Source: Hevea brasiliensis
Taxonomy: Eukaryota > Streptophyta > Magnoliopsida > Malpighiales > Euphorbiaceae
Assembly: GCF_030052815.1 (NCBI RefSeq)
Contig: NW_026614688.1
Span: forward strand, 62,001-126,000
DNA: 64,000 bases
Direction of reading: 5' to 3'
Shown here: positions 12,961 through 25,077 of the stretch, piece by piece
Position numbering within the stretch: the first letter of the stretch is position 1
Layout: every line of letters starts with the position of its first letter
Program-made: the position numbers and the translations under genes
Notes under the pieces: generated by a model
The model's input: only the letters and a program-made list of their open reading frames with translations
Told to the model about the DNA's origin: nothing
Databases searched by the model: none

Positions 12961-13099
12961 TCTCAAAAGCCATGTTGTATATCAAAAATCATTCTTTATC
13001 TCAAAAACCATTATGTATCTCAAAAATTATTTTGTATCTCAAAAAACATTATTTATCTCAAAAATCACTCTGTATCTCAAAAACCATTATGTATCTCAC
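12961..13099. repeat. About 20-bp minisatellite in LTR D
   Basis: There are seven to eight imperfect copies of a unit like CATTATGTATCTCAAAAAC. The equivalent place in LTR F (32,820-32,860 and 50,465-50,505) has about two units, and in LTR G (37,440-37,560 and 44,265-44,370) about five to six, so the block varies in copy number between family members. Confidence 0.8.
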
Positions 13100-13137
13100 T
13101 AACTATGCAAGACTAATCCGAAAGGGCCATCTTCGGG

Positions 13138-13208
13138 GTGATTCTAACTCCCTATGGTCGGGGAGGTCGAATCGGATTCTAACTCCCTATGGTCAGGGAG
13201 GTCGAATC
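13138..13208. repeat. 35-bp tandem duplication in LTR D
   Basis: Two adjacent copies of a unit starting GATTCTAACTCCCTATGGTC and ending GGGAGGTCGAATC. The same duplication exists in LTRs F (32,897-32,965; 50,545-50,613) and G (reverse complement at 37,340-37,405 and 44,155-44,217), so it predates the split of these copies. Confidence 0.85.
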
Positions 13209-16075
13209 ATCGTGCACAGTACACATCACAATAATGAATCTTCCGCAAGGGCCATAACGATAAAAAACTTAGATCTAACCTCAAATCAGAGGAAAATCTA
13301 AGCCTGTGCACGTACCATGGTAATCAAAACACAACTAACTCCATTGTCTTCTCAACAAATGAGAGAGACGGGTAATAACATAGTCAAGCATCTATAGTGA
13401 GATATAGAACAATATCACAATCCTTTTAGTGAGCATAAATCACAATATAATTCGATTCAAAGTCAATTCCAATATCCAATAATTTTTATGCTCATCACAA
13501 TTCAAATCATAAATTTGCATTTTTCCATGAAATTTACCATCACAATTCAAAACATGTTCTATCACAATTTTCCAAAACATAATTTATTCAATCCATAACA
13601 ATGCTTAATACTTGTGGAAATACCATTTCACAAAGCTAAATTCATACATACTATAACAATTTCAATAATTATTGAATTAAATCCAATGTTTGTTAAATAT
13701 AATACATAAGAAAAATGTCATTTAATCATATGAAATATTCAGGACAAAATCAGTTAAAAACTAGTTGTGCACAAACCTCTGATAACTGTCTCTTGGTCTT
13801 GACTCAGTGTTTCCTTCCCTCTCCCTGAGTCTTTGCTAACTGAGAAACACAATTTGAAGTGTTTCAGTACTTAATTAAACTGTCTCTAACGATAATGTTT
13901 GATAAATAATTCACTGAATGCTATTATTTGCTTAATCAACTTAATATATCGACCCTCGATGCATTTTAGGTAATTTAGGTTTTAACGTTACTAATATGTC
14001 ACATTCGATAGTCTTTTAGGGTTGGTACATGTTACCAAGTTCATTTAGTATCTTGCATTTTCTTGTAATTTCTTTGGATTAGGGATACTAGTTTGACCTA
14101 GCCGGACGACCTAGTTCCCTCAGTTTTCGGGTTTTGGTCAAAACTACAAACTTGTAGATATATGTCTTATGGAACGCGGCGCAAAATTTCAGGTCATTCA
14201 GAGTTATGTAGACCAAGTTATGGTCATTTTACTATTGCTGGTCAAATTGCACCAAAATTGGTCATTTTAGGTCACTTTAGGTCATTTTAGGTTCGGCCAG
14301 TTTTTGGACCCAAATTTGTGCAAGCTCTTTGACTTGCTTATGGTCATTTCTGGGCTTTGGTTTCTTCACAAGACTTGTAGATATGGGTCTTAACTATTCA
14401 TGGTTAAAATTTCAGATCAATTGGACCTGTTTTGAGTGAGTTATGACCTAAACACTAACTGCTGCCAAAATGGTCAATTTTCAAGCCTTATTTGCACTTA
14501 ATCCGGATTTGGTCATTTTTCAAGCTACCTTGCAAGCAGAATTTTGGTATGTTTCCTTCATGAAAGTTTGCACATTTTGTGCCTAGTTTCACCTCCAATT
14601 GGTCTCATACCAATTGGAGCCACACAATTAAAGTTCTAGGCCTAAAACTCAAACTGCCTTATTGAAATTCTTGCATACACATCAAGCGTCGCTTTTAACA
14701 CTCACCAAACTTAACATTTAAACCAATTCTGGTTGTACCACAACCTAAACATAATTTACAACATTTTATAGGTCATTTTGGCAGCTTACAATTACATTCA
14801 ATGTGCACCAACAAGTGCAGAATTTGTCCAACTCAATTTACAACAATTCAATCACCAATTCATGCCCATTTACATGTCCCACTTTACACCACCATACATA
14901 CACTCAAACTGCCATAACAACCAACACATTTCAACACCATTGTTTCATAAAACAAGCATGAATTCCAGCATTCCTCAAGAGTTAACAAACTGCCACAATG
15001 GTACATTTACATTCCATTAATTTCCAAGCTTTAAATTTCATTTCACATTTACATATACCAAGTATACATCACCCAAATAATTTCCTACACAATATACATT
15101 TAATCAATCATTTAATTCACCATTTACGAGCACAATTAAACTGCCTTCAAGGTGTTTCCATGGCTACCAAAAGTACACATTCACATTCAACTTCAAACCT
15201 CAAAAATTTCTTCATAAATCAAACACCCATAACATCCTTACAAACTTTAACAAAGCAAGGATGAAGGAAATGGACATATACCTCAAGTGGAGCTTGTCAA
15301 ACCTCTTCAAATCTCTCCCTTTTTTTCTCCCAAAATACTGCCCAAGCTGTGTACTCAAACTTTAATGAAGGAGACTTGAAGAAATTGTGGCTTGATCTTG
15401 AGTGGATGAAGCTCCACACATGGATGGCAATGGAGGTTTTGGGAGCTCTTCATCTGCGGCAATGGAGATTTCTAAACTTGAAGATGATGTTTTAGTGGAG
15501 CAATCTGCCCACTTAATACATTTTAAATTCCTTAGTGGTCCACTCACATAAAATCAATCTTATTTTATGTTTAAAATGTGTTAATTACCTAAATTGAACC
15601 CCATTTTTGCTATTTATATTAGGTACCCCTAAATTAATTTTTCATTATATTTTCCAAGTGTAATATTATTTATTTTTAATGGACATTTAGGTCAAAAGAC
15701 AATTCGGGATGTCAAATAACCACAATGCCCCTGTTCGGGTTGTATTCCCGATTTTTTGGTAACACCGGATTTTGTCCGTTTTTCGATTTCTCACTTTTCT
15801 TTGTACTAAATATTTAATTTTCATTTAATATTTCTAATGATATTTATACTTCAATAGGGGTCTATTTAAGTCCTAAAAATATTTTTCGTGGTTCCGCATC
15901 TGTAGCTAGTCAATGGTCCACGCCGTGACTTCCCAGTGCGGCCACCCATCGCTAGGGTTCTCGGCTCGTTTAACTTGGTTGCATTTCTTTACTATTATTT
16001 TTTCTTTGTTTTTCTTGTATTTTCTTTTCTTGTTTTTCATTATTTAATGTCTCCTCACTCATATCGAAGTGTAGT

Positions 16076-19000
16076 TGTGACACCCCCTACCCGTGTACAG
16101 TATACCCGAGTAAGTAATGCCACACGGTGTACTGGCACACTCTAATATACCTTACTTAATTTGTGTCATGCTTTTGAAGTTAATTTATGAAATATGATTT
16201 ATTTTAACTATTTATCAAAAGTATTATTCATTTGAGGTTCCGAAGATTTTAAGGAAAATCCGGCGGAGTACCGGTTAAAAATGGAGAAAAGCAGTTCTTG
16301 AACTGTTAAAAACACTTCCAATATACTATTTCATTCATTCTCAACTCCAATATCATCAATAAAACTCAATATCAGTATCTCAATAATTTGTCAATTTCAG
16401 GTCTCAACAACCTTTTCATTTCTCAAATCATCCCTTTCTCAGGGTTCTCATATATAAACAACCATTAAATGCTCAATTTAATACCATACATGACCATAAA
16501 TCTTTATTATTTACATGAACCTCAAAATACATTACATAAATCACAAATACATATGAGAAAATAAAAGTTAATTACAAAATGACAAAATGACATCTAGTGT
16601 CCTACCAATGCAATGCAGTGACGAGGTGACACTGACATCGAGCAGAAGCTGCGGATGGACTCACCCGATCCCGAGGTCTACTGGGCTCACGATCAGGATC
16701 TCCAGTGCCTACGCATGGCAAAAGCAATGCGCTAAGCAATAATGCTTAGTGGTGCAATAATAAAATAAAAGAAAATAGCAAGAAAACAAATATATAGTGA
16801 ATGTGTATGATTCATTTGTTTGGTATGGTTATATATACATTAATTCAGTAACTTGGTTCATTTCATTCATTTGGTTGCCCAAGTAACCTACACTAGGCGA
16901 CTGGACTAGATAACGGGTAAACTGGCACTGGGTACCTAGTACCTCGGGCCGTCACACCATCGGTCACATATGTATCTCCCGGTGTGCAGCATGTACTAAC
17001 AAACAGTAAATAATATCGTGCACAAGGCCAAGTCTCAATACAAAGTCGAATGGCTAAAAGCTATGAAATCACTGCATGGCATTTTTGCCATGTGCGATCG
17101 CTAACTGAACCCTATTGGCATGCCAAACTATCCAAACCAATCTTGTTAGGTATACTAGGGCATTTGAAACTCTTAAATTTGTCAATTTGTGAATTTCAAC
17201 TTTTTTGGTGTCACTATTCATCATTGGTCAACAAAAATGTTGACTTTTGGAATAAAAATGTGTACATTGCCTTTGGCACTCCCAACATACCACATTTGGT
17301 GTTTAAAACTTGTTGGCATTAAGTGTTAATACCATTTCAAAGTGTAACCCACACAAGCAGAAAATTTCAGTTTTGGTGAGTCAACTTTACTATTCCATTG
17401 GACACTGTTACTGTTGGAATTTGAAGAAATGTAAAACATGAAAGTTGTTCCTTATTTTGTCTAGTTGAATTTCCTTTTTTGAATCACTCCAATTAGAGTT
17501 TTGTAGCTCCAAATATGGCTCAAAAACCCAAGCTGTCCGGATATGCATTCTGCAGAAATTTACCATATCTACAGTGCATGAACAGTAACTTGAGTCACTT
17601 GGTTGAATGGGTTCTGGCCATAATTTGGGGTAGGTTCCTTCATGAAAGTTGTTTGTCTATGTCTTAGCTTGTTTCTGTAAAACTTTCAGGCCAATTGACC
17701 AAATCTACGGTGAGTTATGGCCAAATGAACAGTTACTGTTCATTTGGTCAATTCTGTAGAATTCAGTGCAGGGTATCCGGATTGGGGCCAAGTTTTGGTC
17801 CTCTTGCTTTGGTCTTTTGGGCATGGTTTCTTCAGTAAAAATGTGCCATTATAAGCCTAGTTTCATGTCCAATTGGCCAAACACCAATTGGACTAACACA
17901 GCCCAAGTTATGGCAGTGCAAAGGGACTGAATTTTCAGTCCCTAGGCTGCTGTCCTAGGGTAGATTTCACTTTCACTTTACCCTACCATTTTTCGGTTCT
18001 AATTATGGTCAACATATCCAAAATGGTCACTTATTGACCATTAGAGTGTTCTTTAATAGGTTGGTCAGCCAAGTCACTTTTTCATGCCTCAAAACCCTAG
18101 TGTCCAAAGCAATTTACCCATAAACCTCCTTTAGCACCCTAGTTAAACATCTAGGTAATTATATAACTTAAATACAATCTCCAACTCATGCTAAGTCCAT
18201 TAAAAACATTCAAAACACTCCCTTATTGGTTCTTCTTAGGGCTGCCGAAATTGAAGTGTTCATACCCATAGGTTTTTTGTTCATTTAAACTACAAATCTT
18301 ACTAAGTTCAAGTCCAAAATCATGGAATTAAAGAGTTTAATGGGTATAAGTGCACTAACCTTGTTTGGGCAGAATTTCCAAAGCCCTAAACCTCACTTTT
18401 CTTCCTTTCCTTGGCTGCCAAAAGCTTCTCCAAGTGATATGGTCAAGGTTTAATGAAAGGGGTTAGGGTTTAGTGGTGGAAACTCATGGGAAATGGAGGT
18501 AATGAAAGAAAATTTTCATGGAGGGAGGAAGAAGAGAGGATCACGTTTTTAAGGAAGAAGAAGAAGAAGAAAGCAGCTGGTTTTTTAATTTTTTAGGTCT
18601 TCTTTTATCTCTTTATTAGTTAGTCAAATAATTGCTAAATTTTGATTGGTCATAGTTTTTCTTAATGACATCATAATTCCCATTTACTTACTTTTCTTCT
18701 TACTTTTGTTTTCTTATTTTCATTTCTCATTTTTAATAAATTTTTCATCAACATTAATTCATATTTTATGTCATATTAATTATTTACTCAACTGGACAAG
18801 TCGGCCAAAAATCACCTCGGAAGGGAAAATGACCAAAATGCCCTCCGTTTGGCTTAACGGGTCAAAATCGTCTGTACCGATTGAAAAATTTTTCTAGGTA
18901 TTTTCTTGGCATTCTAATGCCATAGGAACCTCAATGACCCTTCTCTGGAGTCCCAATAATTATTTTATGAATTTTTCCCGGTCTAGGGCTCTCGTAGAAC

Positions 19001-19212
19001 CGCAACTTCCCTCTGGTTACCCATCGCTTGGGCACCGGCTCGTTTAACTCGGTTGTATTTTATTTCTAAAATTTTTCCTAAATTTTTCTTATTAATATTT
19101 GAGTTAATTATGGTTCCTGACTTTAGTTTAAATATTTTTCGACGTTCTAGCTGTCCGACCGACACCGTCACGGAATGTAGAATGTACGGAGTTGCTCTGG
19201 GAGGATGTTACA
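16076..19212 (-). mobile_element. Array E, LTR1 (3137 bp, full length)
   Basis: It opens TGTGACACCCCCTACCCGTG directly after GTAGT of LTR D and closes GGATGTTACA. It contains a perfect 13-bp inverted repeat at 17721-17747, a CAATTGG hairpin at about 17870-17893, and a GAA-rich tract at 18550-18575. The open frame at 17050-17322 recurs in the other copies only because the DNA is repeated. Confidence 0.9.
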
Positions 19213-19564
19213 ACTCTTCCTCTTATAAAAATTTCATCCTCGAAATTTACTGACATATTTAACGATTTAACTGCTACCTCTTTACTTCTACACCTTTCCG
19301 TGTTATCATACTTTACTTTCTCCTTACTCTCAATCCTATCCTCAAACAATTATGTACTCATCCTTTTTCATCTTAAATACAGTCTCCTTCTCATCTCTAT
19401 TTGCTATCTCATTGTCTCTTCACTCTCTTATTCCATACCTTAACCTAAAATAAACAGGAAATACAGATCTGCAATAGTGTCACCTCGACTCTTATGAATG
19501 CAATGCATGATATGCAATCTTTCTAGGTCCAGAAACGGCTAAACCGCGCTTTGATACCACTAAA
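19213..19564 (-). mobile_element. Array E, internal segment 1 (PPT to PBS, 352 bp)
   Basis: On the minus strand the PPT side reads TATAAGAGGAAGAGT just before the LTR, preceded by AAATTTCGAGGATGAAATTT, typical of the 3' end of gypsy internal regions. The PBS is at 19548-19559 (gctttgatacca on the plus strand, one mismatch to the tRNA-Met PBS). Between them is about 300 bp of A/G-rich sequence (minus strand) with no Gag, protease, RT or integrase similarity. Confidence 0.85.
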
Positions 19565-21236
19565 TGTGACACCCTTACCCAGGTACAAGATACAGAGTAA
19601 GTAATGCCACACTGTCTTCGCACACTCTAATATACCTTACTTAATTTGTGTCATGCTTTTGAAGTTAATTTATGAAATATGATTTATTTTAACTATTTAT
19701 CAAAAGTATTATTCATTTGAGGTTCCGAAGATTTTAAGGAAAATCGTGAGTACCGCTAAAAATGGAGAAAGCAGCTTCTTCTGAACTGTTAAAAACACTT
19801 CCAATATACTATTTCATTCATTCTCAAATACTTTATCATAATTTAAACTCAATATATTTATCTCAATAATTTGTCAATTTCAGGTCTCAACAACCTTTTC
19901 ATTTCTCAAATCATCCCTTTCTCAGGGTTCTCATATATAAACAACCATTAAATGCTCAATTTAATACCATACATGACCATAAATCTTTTGTTATTTACAT
20001 GAACCTCAAAATACATTACATAAATCTCAAATACATATGAGAAAATAAAAAGTTAATTACAAAATGACAAAATGACATCTAATGTCCTACCAATGCACTG
20101 CAGGTGACGAGGTGACACGGACACTGAGCAGAACTGCCGGATGGACTCACCCAGTCTGAGGTCTACTGGGCTCACGATCAGGATCTCCAGTGCCTACGCG
20201 TGGCAAAAGCAACGCGCTAAGCAATAATGCTTAGTGGTGCAATAATAAAATAAAAGAAAATAGCAAGAAAACAAATATATAGTGAATGTGAATGATTCAT
20301 TTGTTTGGTATGGTTATATATACATTAATTCAGTAACTTGGTTCATTTCATTCATTTGGTTGCCAAGTAACCTACACTAGGCGACTGGATTGGATAACGG
20401 GTAAACTGGCACGGGGTACCTAGTACCTCGGGCCGTCACACCATCGGTCACATATGTATCTCCCGGTGTGCAACGTAACAGCTAACAAACTGTAAATAAT
20501 ATCAGGCACAAGGCCAAGTCTCAATACAAAGTCAGAATGGCTAAAAGCCATGAAATCACAGAATGGCATTTTTGCCATGTGCAGTACTGCTAACTGAACC
20601 CTATTGGCATGCCAAACTATCCAAACCAATCTTGTTAGTTATACTAGGGCATTTGAAACTCTTAAATTTGTCAATTTGTGAATTTCAACATTTTTGGTGT
20701 CACTATTCATCATTGGTCAACAAAAATGTTGACTTTTGGGATAAAAATGTGTACATTGCCTTTGGCACTCCCAACATACCACATTTGGTGTTTAAAACTT
20801 GTTGGCATTAAGTGTTAATAGCATTTCAAAGTGTAACCCACACAAGTAGAAAATTTCAGTTTTGGTGAGTCAAATTTACTGTTCCATTGGACACTGTTAC
20901 TGTTAGAATTTGAAGAAATGTAAAGCATGAAAGTTGTTCCTTATTTTGTCTAGTTGAATTTCCTTTTTTGAATCACTCCAATTGGAGTTTTGTAGCTCCA
21001 GATAGGGCTCCTCGTTGCGAGAACCGCAACTTCCCTCTGGTTACCCATCGCTTGGGCACCGGCTCGTTTAACTTGGTTGTATTTTATTTCTAAAATTTTT
21101 CCTAAATTTTTCTTATTAATATTTGAGTTAATTATGGTTTCGACTTTAGTTTAAATATTTTTCCGACGTTCTAGCTGTCGACCGACACCTGGCCAGGAAT
21201 AAGAGAATGTACTGAGTTGCTACGGAGGATGTTACA
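19565..21236 (-). mobile_element. Array E, LTR2 with a 1.46 kb internal deletion
   Basis: It matches LTR1/LTR3 up to about 21003 and then jumps to sequence equivalent to 24,487 of LTR3. It is 1672 bp long instead of about 3135. The junction lies at a shared GGCTC, so the deletion looks like repair through short homology. Confidence 0.9.
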
Positions 21237-21589
21237 ACTCTTCCTCTTATAAAAATTTCATCCTCGAAATTTACCTGACATAAGCGAACGACGAACTGCT
21301 ACCTCTTTACTTCTACACCTTTCCGTGTTATCATACTTTACTTTCTCCTTACTCTCAATCCTATCCTCAAACAATTATGTACTCATCCTTTTTCATCTTA
21401 AATATAGTCTCCTTCTCATCTCTATTCGCTATCTCATTGTCTCTTCACTCTCTTATTCCATACCTTAACCTAAAATAAACAGGAAATACAGATCTGCAAT
21501 AGTGTCACCTCGACTCTTATGAATGCAATGCATGATATGCAATCTATCTAGGTCCAGAAACGCCTAAACCGTGCTCTGATACCACTAAA
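21237..21589 (-). mobile_element. Array E, internal segment 2 (353 bp)
   Basis: Same layout as internal segment 1: PPT side at 21237-21260, non-coding middle, and PBS (gctctgatacca, perfect match) at 21573-21584, followed by TAAA and the next LTR. Confidence 0.85.
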
Positions 21590-24500
21590 TGTGACACCCT
21601 TACCCGCACAGATACCCAGTAAGTAATGCCAAATTGTGTACTGGCACACTCTAATATACCTTACTTAATTTGTGTCATGCTTTTGAAGTTAATTTATGAA
21701 ATATGATTTATTTTAACTATTTATCAAAAGTATTATTCATTTGAGGTTCCGAAGATTTTAAGGAAAATCCGGCGGAGTACCGGCTAAAAATGGAGAAAAG
21801 CAGTTCTTGAACCTATTAAAAACACTTCCAATATACTATTTCATTCATTCTCAACTCCAATATCATCAATAAAACTCAATATCGAGATCTCAATAATTTG
21901 TCAATTTCAGTCTCAACTACCTTTTCATTTCTCAAATCATGCCTTTCTCAGGGTTCTCATATATAAACAACCATTAAATGCTCAATTTAATACCATACAT
22001 GACCATAAATCTTTATTATTTACATGAACCTCAAAATACATTACATAAATCCCAAATACATAAGAGAAAATAAAAAGAAAATAACAAAAAGACAAAATGA
22101 CATCTAGAGTCCTACCAATGCACTGCAATAGACGAGGTTACACGGACATCGAGCTAATCGCCGGATGGACTCACCCCCGAGGTCTACTGGGCTCACGATC
22201 AGGATCTCGGTGCCTCACGCGTGGCAAAAGCAACGCGCTAAGCAATAATGCTTAGTGGTGAAATAATAAAATAAAAGAAAATAGCAAGAAAACAAATTTA
22301 TAGTGAATGTGTATGATTCATTTGTTTGGTATGGTTATATATACATTAATTCAGTAACTTGGTTCATTTCATTCATTTGGTTGCCCAAGTAACCTACACT
22401 AGGCGATCGGATCGATAACGTAACCGCATGGGTACCATGTACCTCGGCCACACCATCGGTCACATATGTATCTCCCGGTGTGCAACAGAACAGCTAACAA
22501 ACTGTAAATAATATCAGGCACAAGGCCATGTCTCAATACAAAGTCAGAATGGCTAAAAGCCATGAAATCACAGAATGGCATTTTTGCCATGTGCAGTACT
22601 GCTAACTGAACCCTATTGGCATGCCAAACTATCCAAACCAATCTTGTTAGGTATACTAGGGCATTTAAAACTCTTAAATTTTTCAATTTGTGAATTTCAA
22701 CATTTTTGGTGTCACTATTCATCATTGGTCAACAAAAATGTTGACTTTTGGAATAAAAATGTGTACATTGCCTTTGGCACTCCCAACATACCACATTTGG
22801 TGTTTAAAACTTGTTGGCATTAAGTGTTAATACCATTTCAAATTGTAACCCACACAAGCAGAAAATTTCAGTTTTGGTGAGTCAACTTTACTGTTCCATT
22901 GGACACTGTTACTGTTGGAATTTGAAGAAATGTAAAACATGAAAGTTGTTCCTTATTTTGTCTAGTTGAATTTCCTTTTTTGAATCACTCCAATTGGAGT
23001 TTTGTAGCTCCAGATATGGCTCAAAAACCCAAGCTGTCCGGATATGCATTCTGCAGAAATTTACCATATCTACAGTGCATGAACAGTAACTTGAGTCACT
23101 TGGTTGAATGGGTTCTGGCCATAATTTGGGGTAGGTTCCTTCATGAAAGTTGTTTTTCTATGTCTTAACTTGTTGCTGTAAAAATTTCAGGCCAATTGAC
23201 CCAATCTACAGTGAGTTATGGCCAAATGAACAGTTACTGTTCATTTGGTCAATTCTGCAGAATTCAGTGCAGGGTATCTGGATTGGGGCCAAGTTTTGGT
23301 CCTCTTGCTTTGGTCTTTTGGGCATGGTTTCTTCAGCAAAAATGTGCCATTATAAGCCTAGTTTCATGTGCAATTGGCAAAACACCAATTGGACTAACAC
23401 AGCCCAAGTTATGGCAGTGCATAGGGACTGAATTTTCAGTCCCTATGCTGCTGTCCTAGGGCAGATTTCACTTTCACTTTACCCTACCATTTTTCAGTTC
23501 TAATTATGGTCGACATATCCAAAATGGTCACTTATTGACCATTAGAGTGTTCTTTAATAGGTTGGTCAGCCAAGTCACTTTTTCATGCCTCAAAACCCTA
23601 GTGTCCAAGGCAATTTACCCATAAACCTCCTTTAGCACCCTAGTTAAACATCTAGGTAATTATATAACTTAAATACAATCTCCAACTCATGCTAAGTCCA
23701 TTAAAAACATTCAAAACACTCCCTTATTGGTTCTTCTTAGGGCTGCCGAAATTGAAGTGTTCATACCCATAGGGTTTTTGTTCATTTAAACTACAAATCT
23801 TACTAAGTTCAAGTCCAAAATCATGGAATTAAAGAGTTTAATGGGTATAAGTGCACTAACCTTGTTTGGGCAGAATTTCCAAAGCCCTAAACCTCACTTT
23901 TCTTCCTTTCCTTGGCTGCCAAAAGCTTCTCCAAGTGATATGGTCAAGGTTTAATGAAAGGGGTTAGGGTTTAGTGGTGGAAACTCATGGGAAATGGAGG
24001 TAATGAAAGAAAATTTTCATGGAGGGAGGAAGAAGAGATGATCACGTTTTTAAGGAAGAAGAAGAAGAAGAGAGCAGCTGGTTTTTAATTGTTTAGGTCT
24101 TCTTTTATCTCTTTATTAGTTAGTCAAATAATGGCTAAATTTTGATTGGTCATAGTTTTCTTAATGACATCATAATTCCCATTTACTTACTTTTCTTCTT
24201 ACTTTTGTTTTCTTATTTTCATTTCTCATTTTTAATAAATTTTTCATCAACATTAATTCATATTTTATGTCATATTAATTATTTACTCAACTGGACAAGT
24301 CGGCCAAAAATCACCTAGGAAGGCGAAATGACCAAAATGCCCTCCGTCTGGCTTAACGGGTCAAAATCGTCTGTACCGATTGAAAAATTTTTCTAGGTAT
24401 TTTCTTGGCATTCTAATGCCATAGGAACCTCAATGACCCTTCTCTGGAGTCCCAATAATTATTTTATGAATTTTTCCCGGGTCTAGGGCTCCTCGTTGCG

Positions 24501-24722
24501 AGACACGCAAATACCATCTGGTTACCCATCGCTTGGGCACCTGCGTTTAACTTGGTTGTATTTTATTTCTAAAATTTTTCCTAAATTTTTCTTATTAATA
24601 TTTGAGTTAATTATGGTTTCTGACTTTAGTTTAAATATTTTTCCGGACGTTCTAGCTGTCCGGACCGACACCGGTCACCGGAACAGTAGAATGTACGGAG
24701 TTGCTACCGGGAGGATGTTACA
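21590..24722 (-). mobile_element. Array E, LTR3 (3133 bp, full length)
   Basis: A complete unit from TGTGACACCC to GGATGTTACA. The 13-bp inverted repeat is at 23222-23248. It is close to LTR4 and LTR5 outside CHG-rich patches (for example the 60 bases after the LTR start and around 22,400-22,450). Confidence 0.9.
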
Positions 24723-25077
24723 ACTCTTCCCCTCTTATAAAAATTTCGTCCTCAAAATTTACCTGACATAGGCAAACGACGAACTGCTACCTCTTTACTT
24801 CTACACCTTTCCGTGTTATCATACTTTACTTTCTCCTTAGTCTCAATCCTATCCTCAAACAATTATGTACTCATCCTTTTTCATCTTAAATATAGTCTCC
24901 TTCTCATCTCTATTCGCTATCTCATTGTCTCTTCACTCTCTTATTCCATACCTTAACCTAAAATAAACAGGAAATACAGATATGCAATAGTGTCACCTCG
25001 ACTCTTATGAATGCAATGCATGATATGCAATCTATCTAGGTCCAGAAACGCCTAAACCGAGCTCTGATACCACTAAA
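24723..25077 (-). mobile_element. Array E, internal segment 3 (355 bp)
   Basis: PPT side at 24723-24745 (plus strand ACTCTTCCCCTCTTATAAAA), non-coding middle, PBS gctctgatacca at 25061-25072. It has the same endpoints as the other internal segments. Confidence 0.85.

Larger units (their letters stand above)
12074..16075 (-). mobile_element. LTR of gypsy element D, interrupted near its end by array E
   Basis: It opens TGACACAGCCTACTCCCCTG, a diverged form of the TGTCACACCCTACCCC opening of LTR F, and runs parallel to LTRs A and F for about 4 kb. It stops at ...CGAAGTGTAGT, about 90 bases before the expected ...GGTGTTACA end, where E begins. There is no PBS on its left, so this left edge is an outer LTR end (3' LTR or solo LTR of a minus-oriented element). 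The right remainder of D is not found in the window. ORFs inside it are not conserved. Confidence 0.85.

Noticed and set aside
17050..17322. 90-residue open frame (MAKSYEITAWHFCHV...), repeated at about 20,563, 22,575, 26,075 and 29,522
   Set aside because: It lies inside the E LTRs and recurs only because the DNA is repeated. Starts and lengths differ between copies, and no domain is recognisable.
23150..23459. Overlapping open frames of 93 and 87 residues, repeated at about 26,647 and 30,121
   Set aside because: Two frames of the same LTR DNA are open at once and the segment is deleted in LTR2, which fits low stop density and not a gene.
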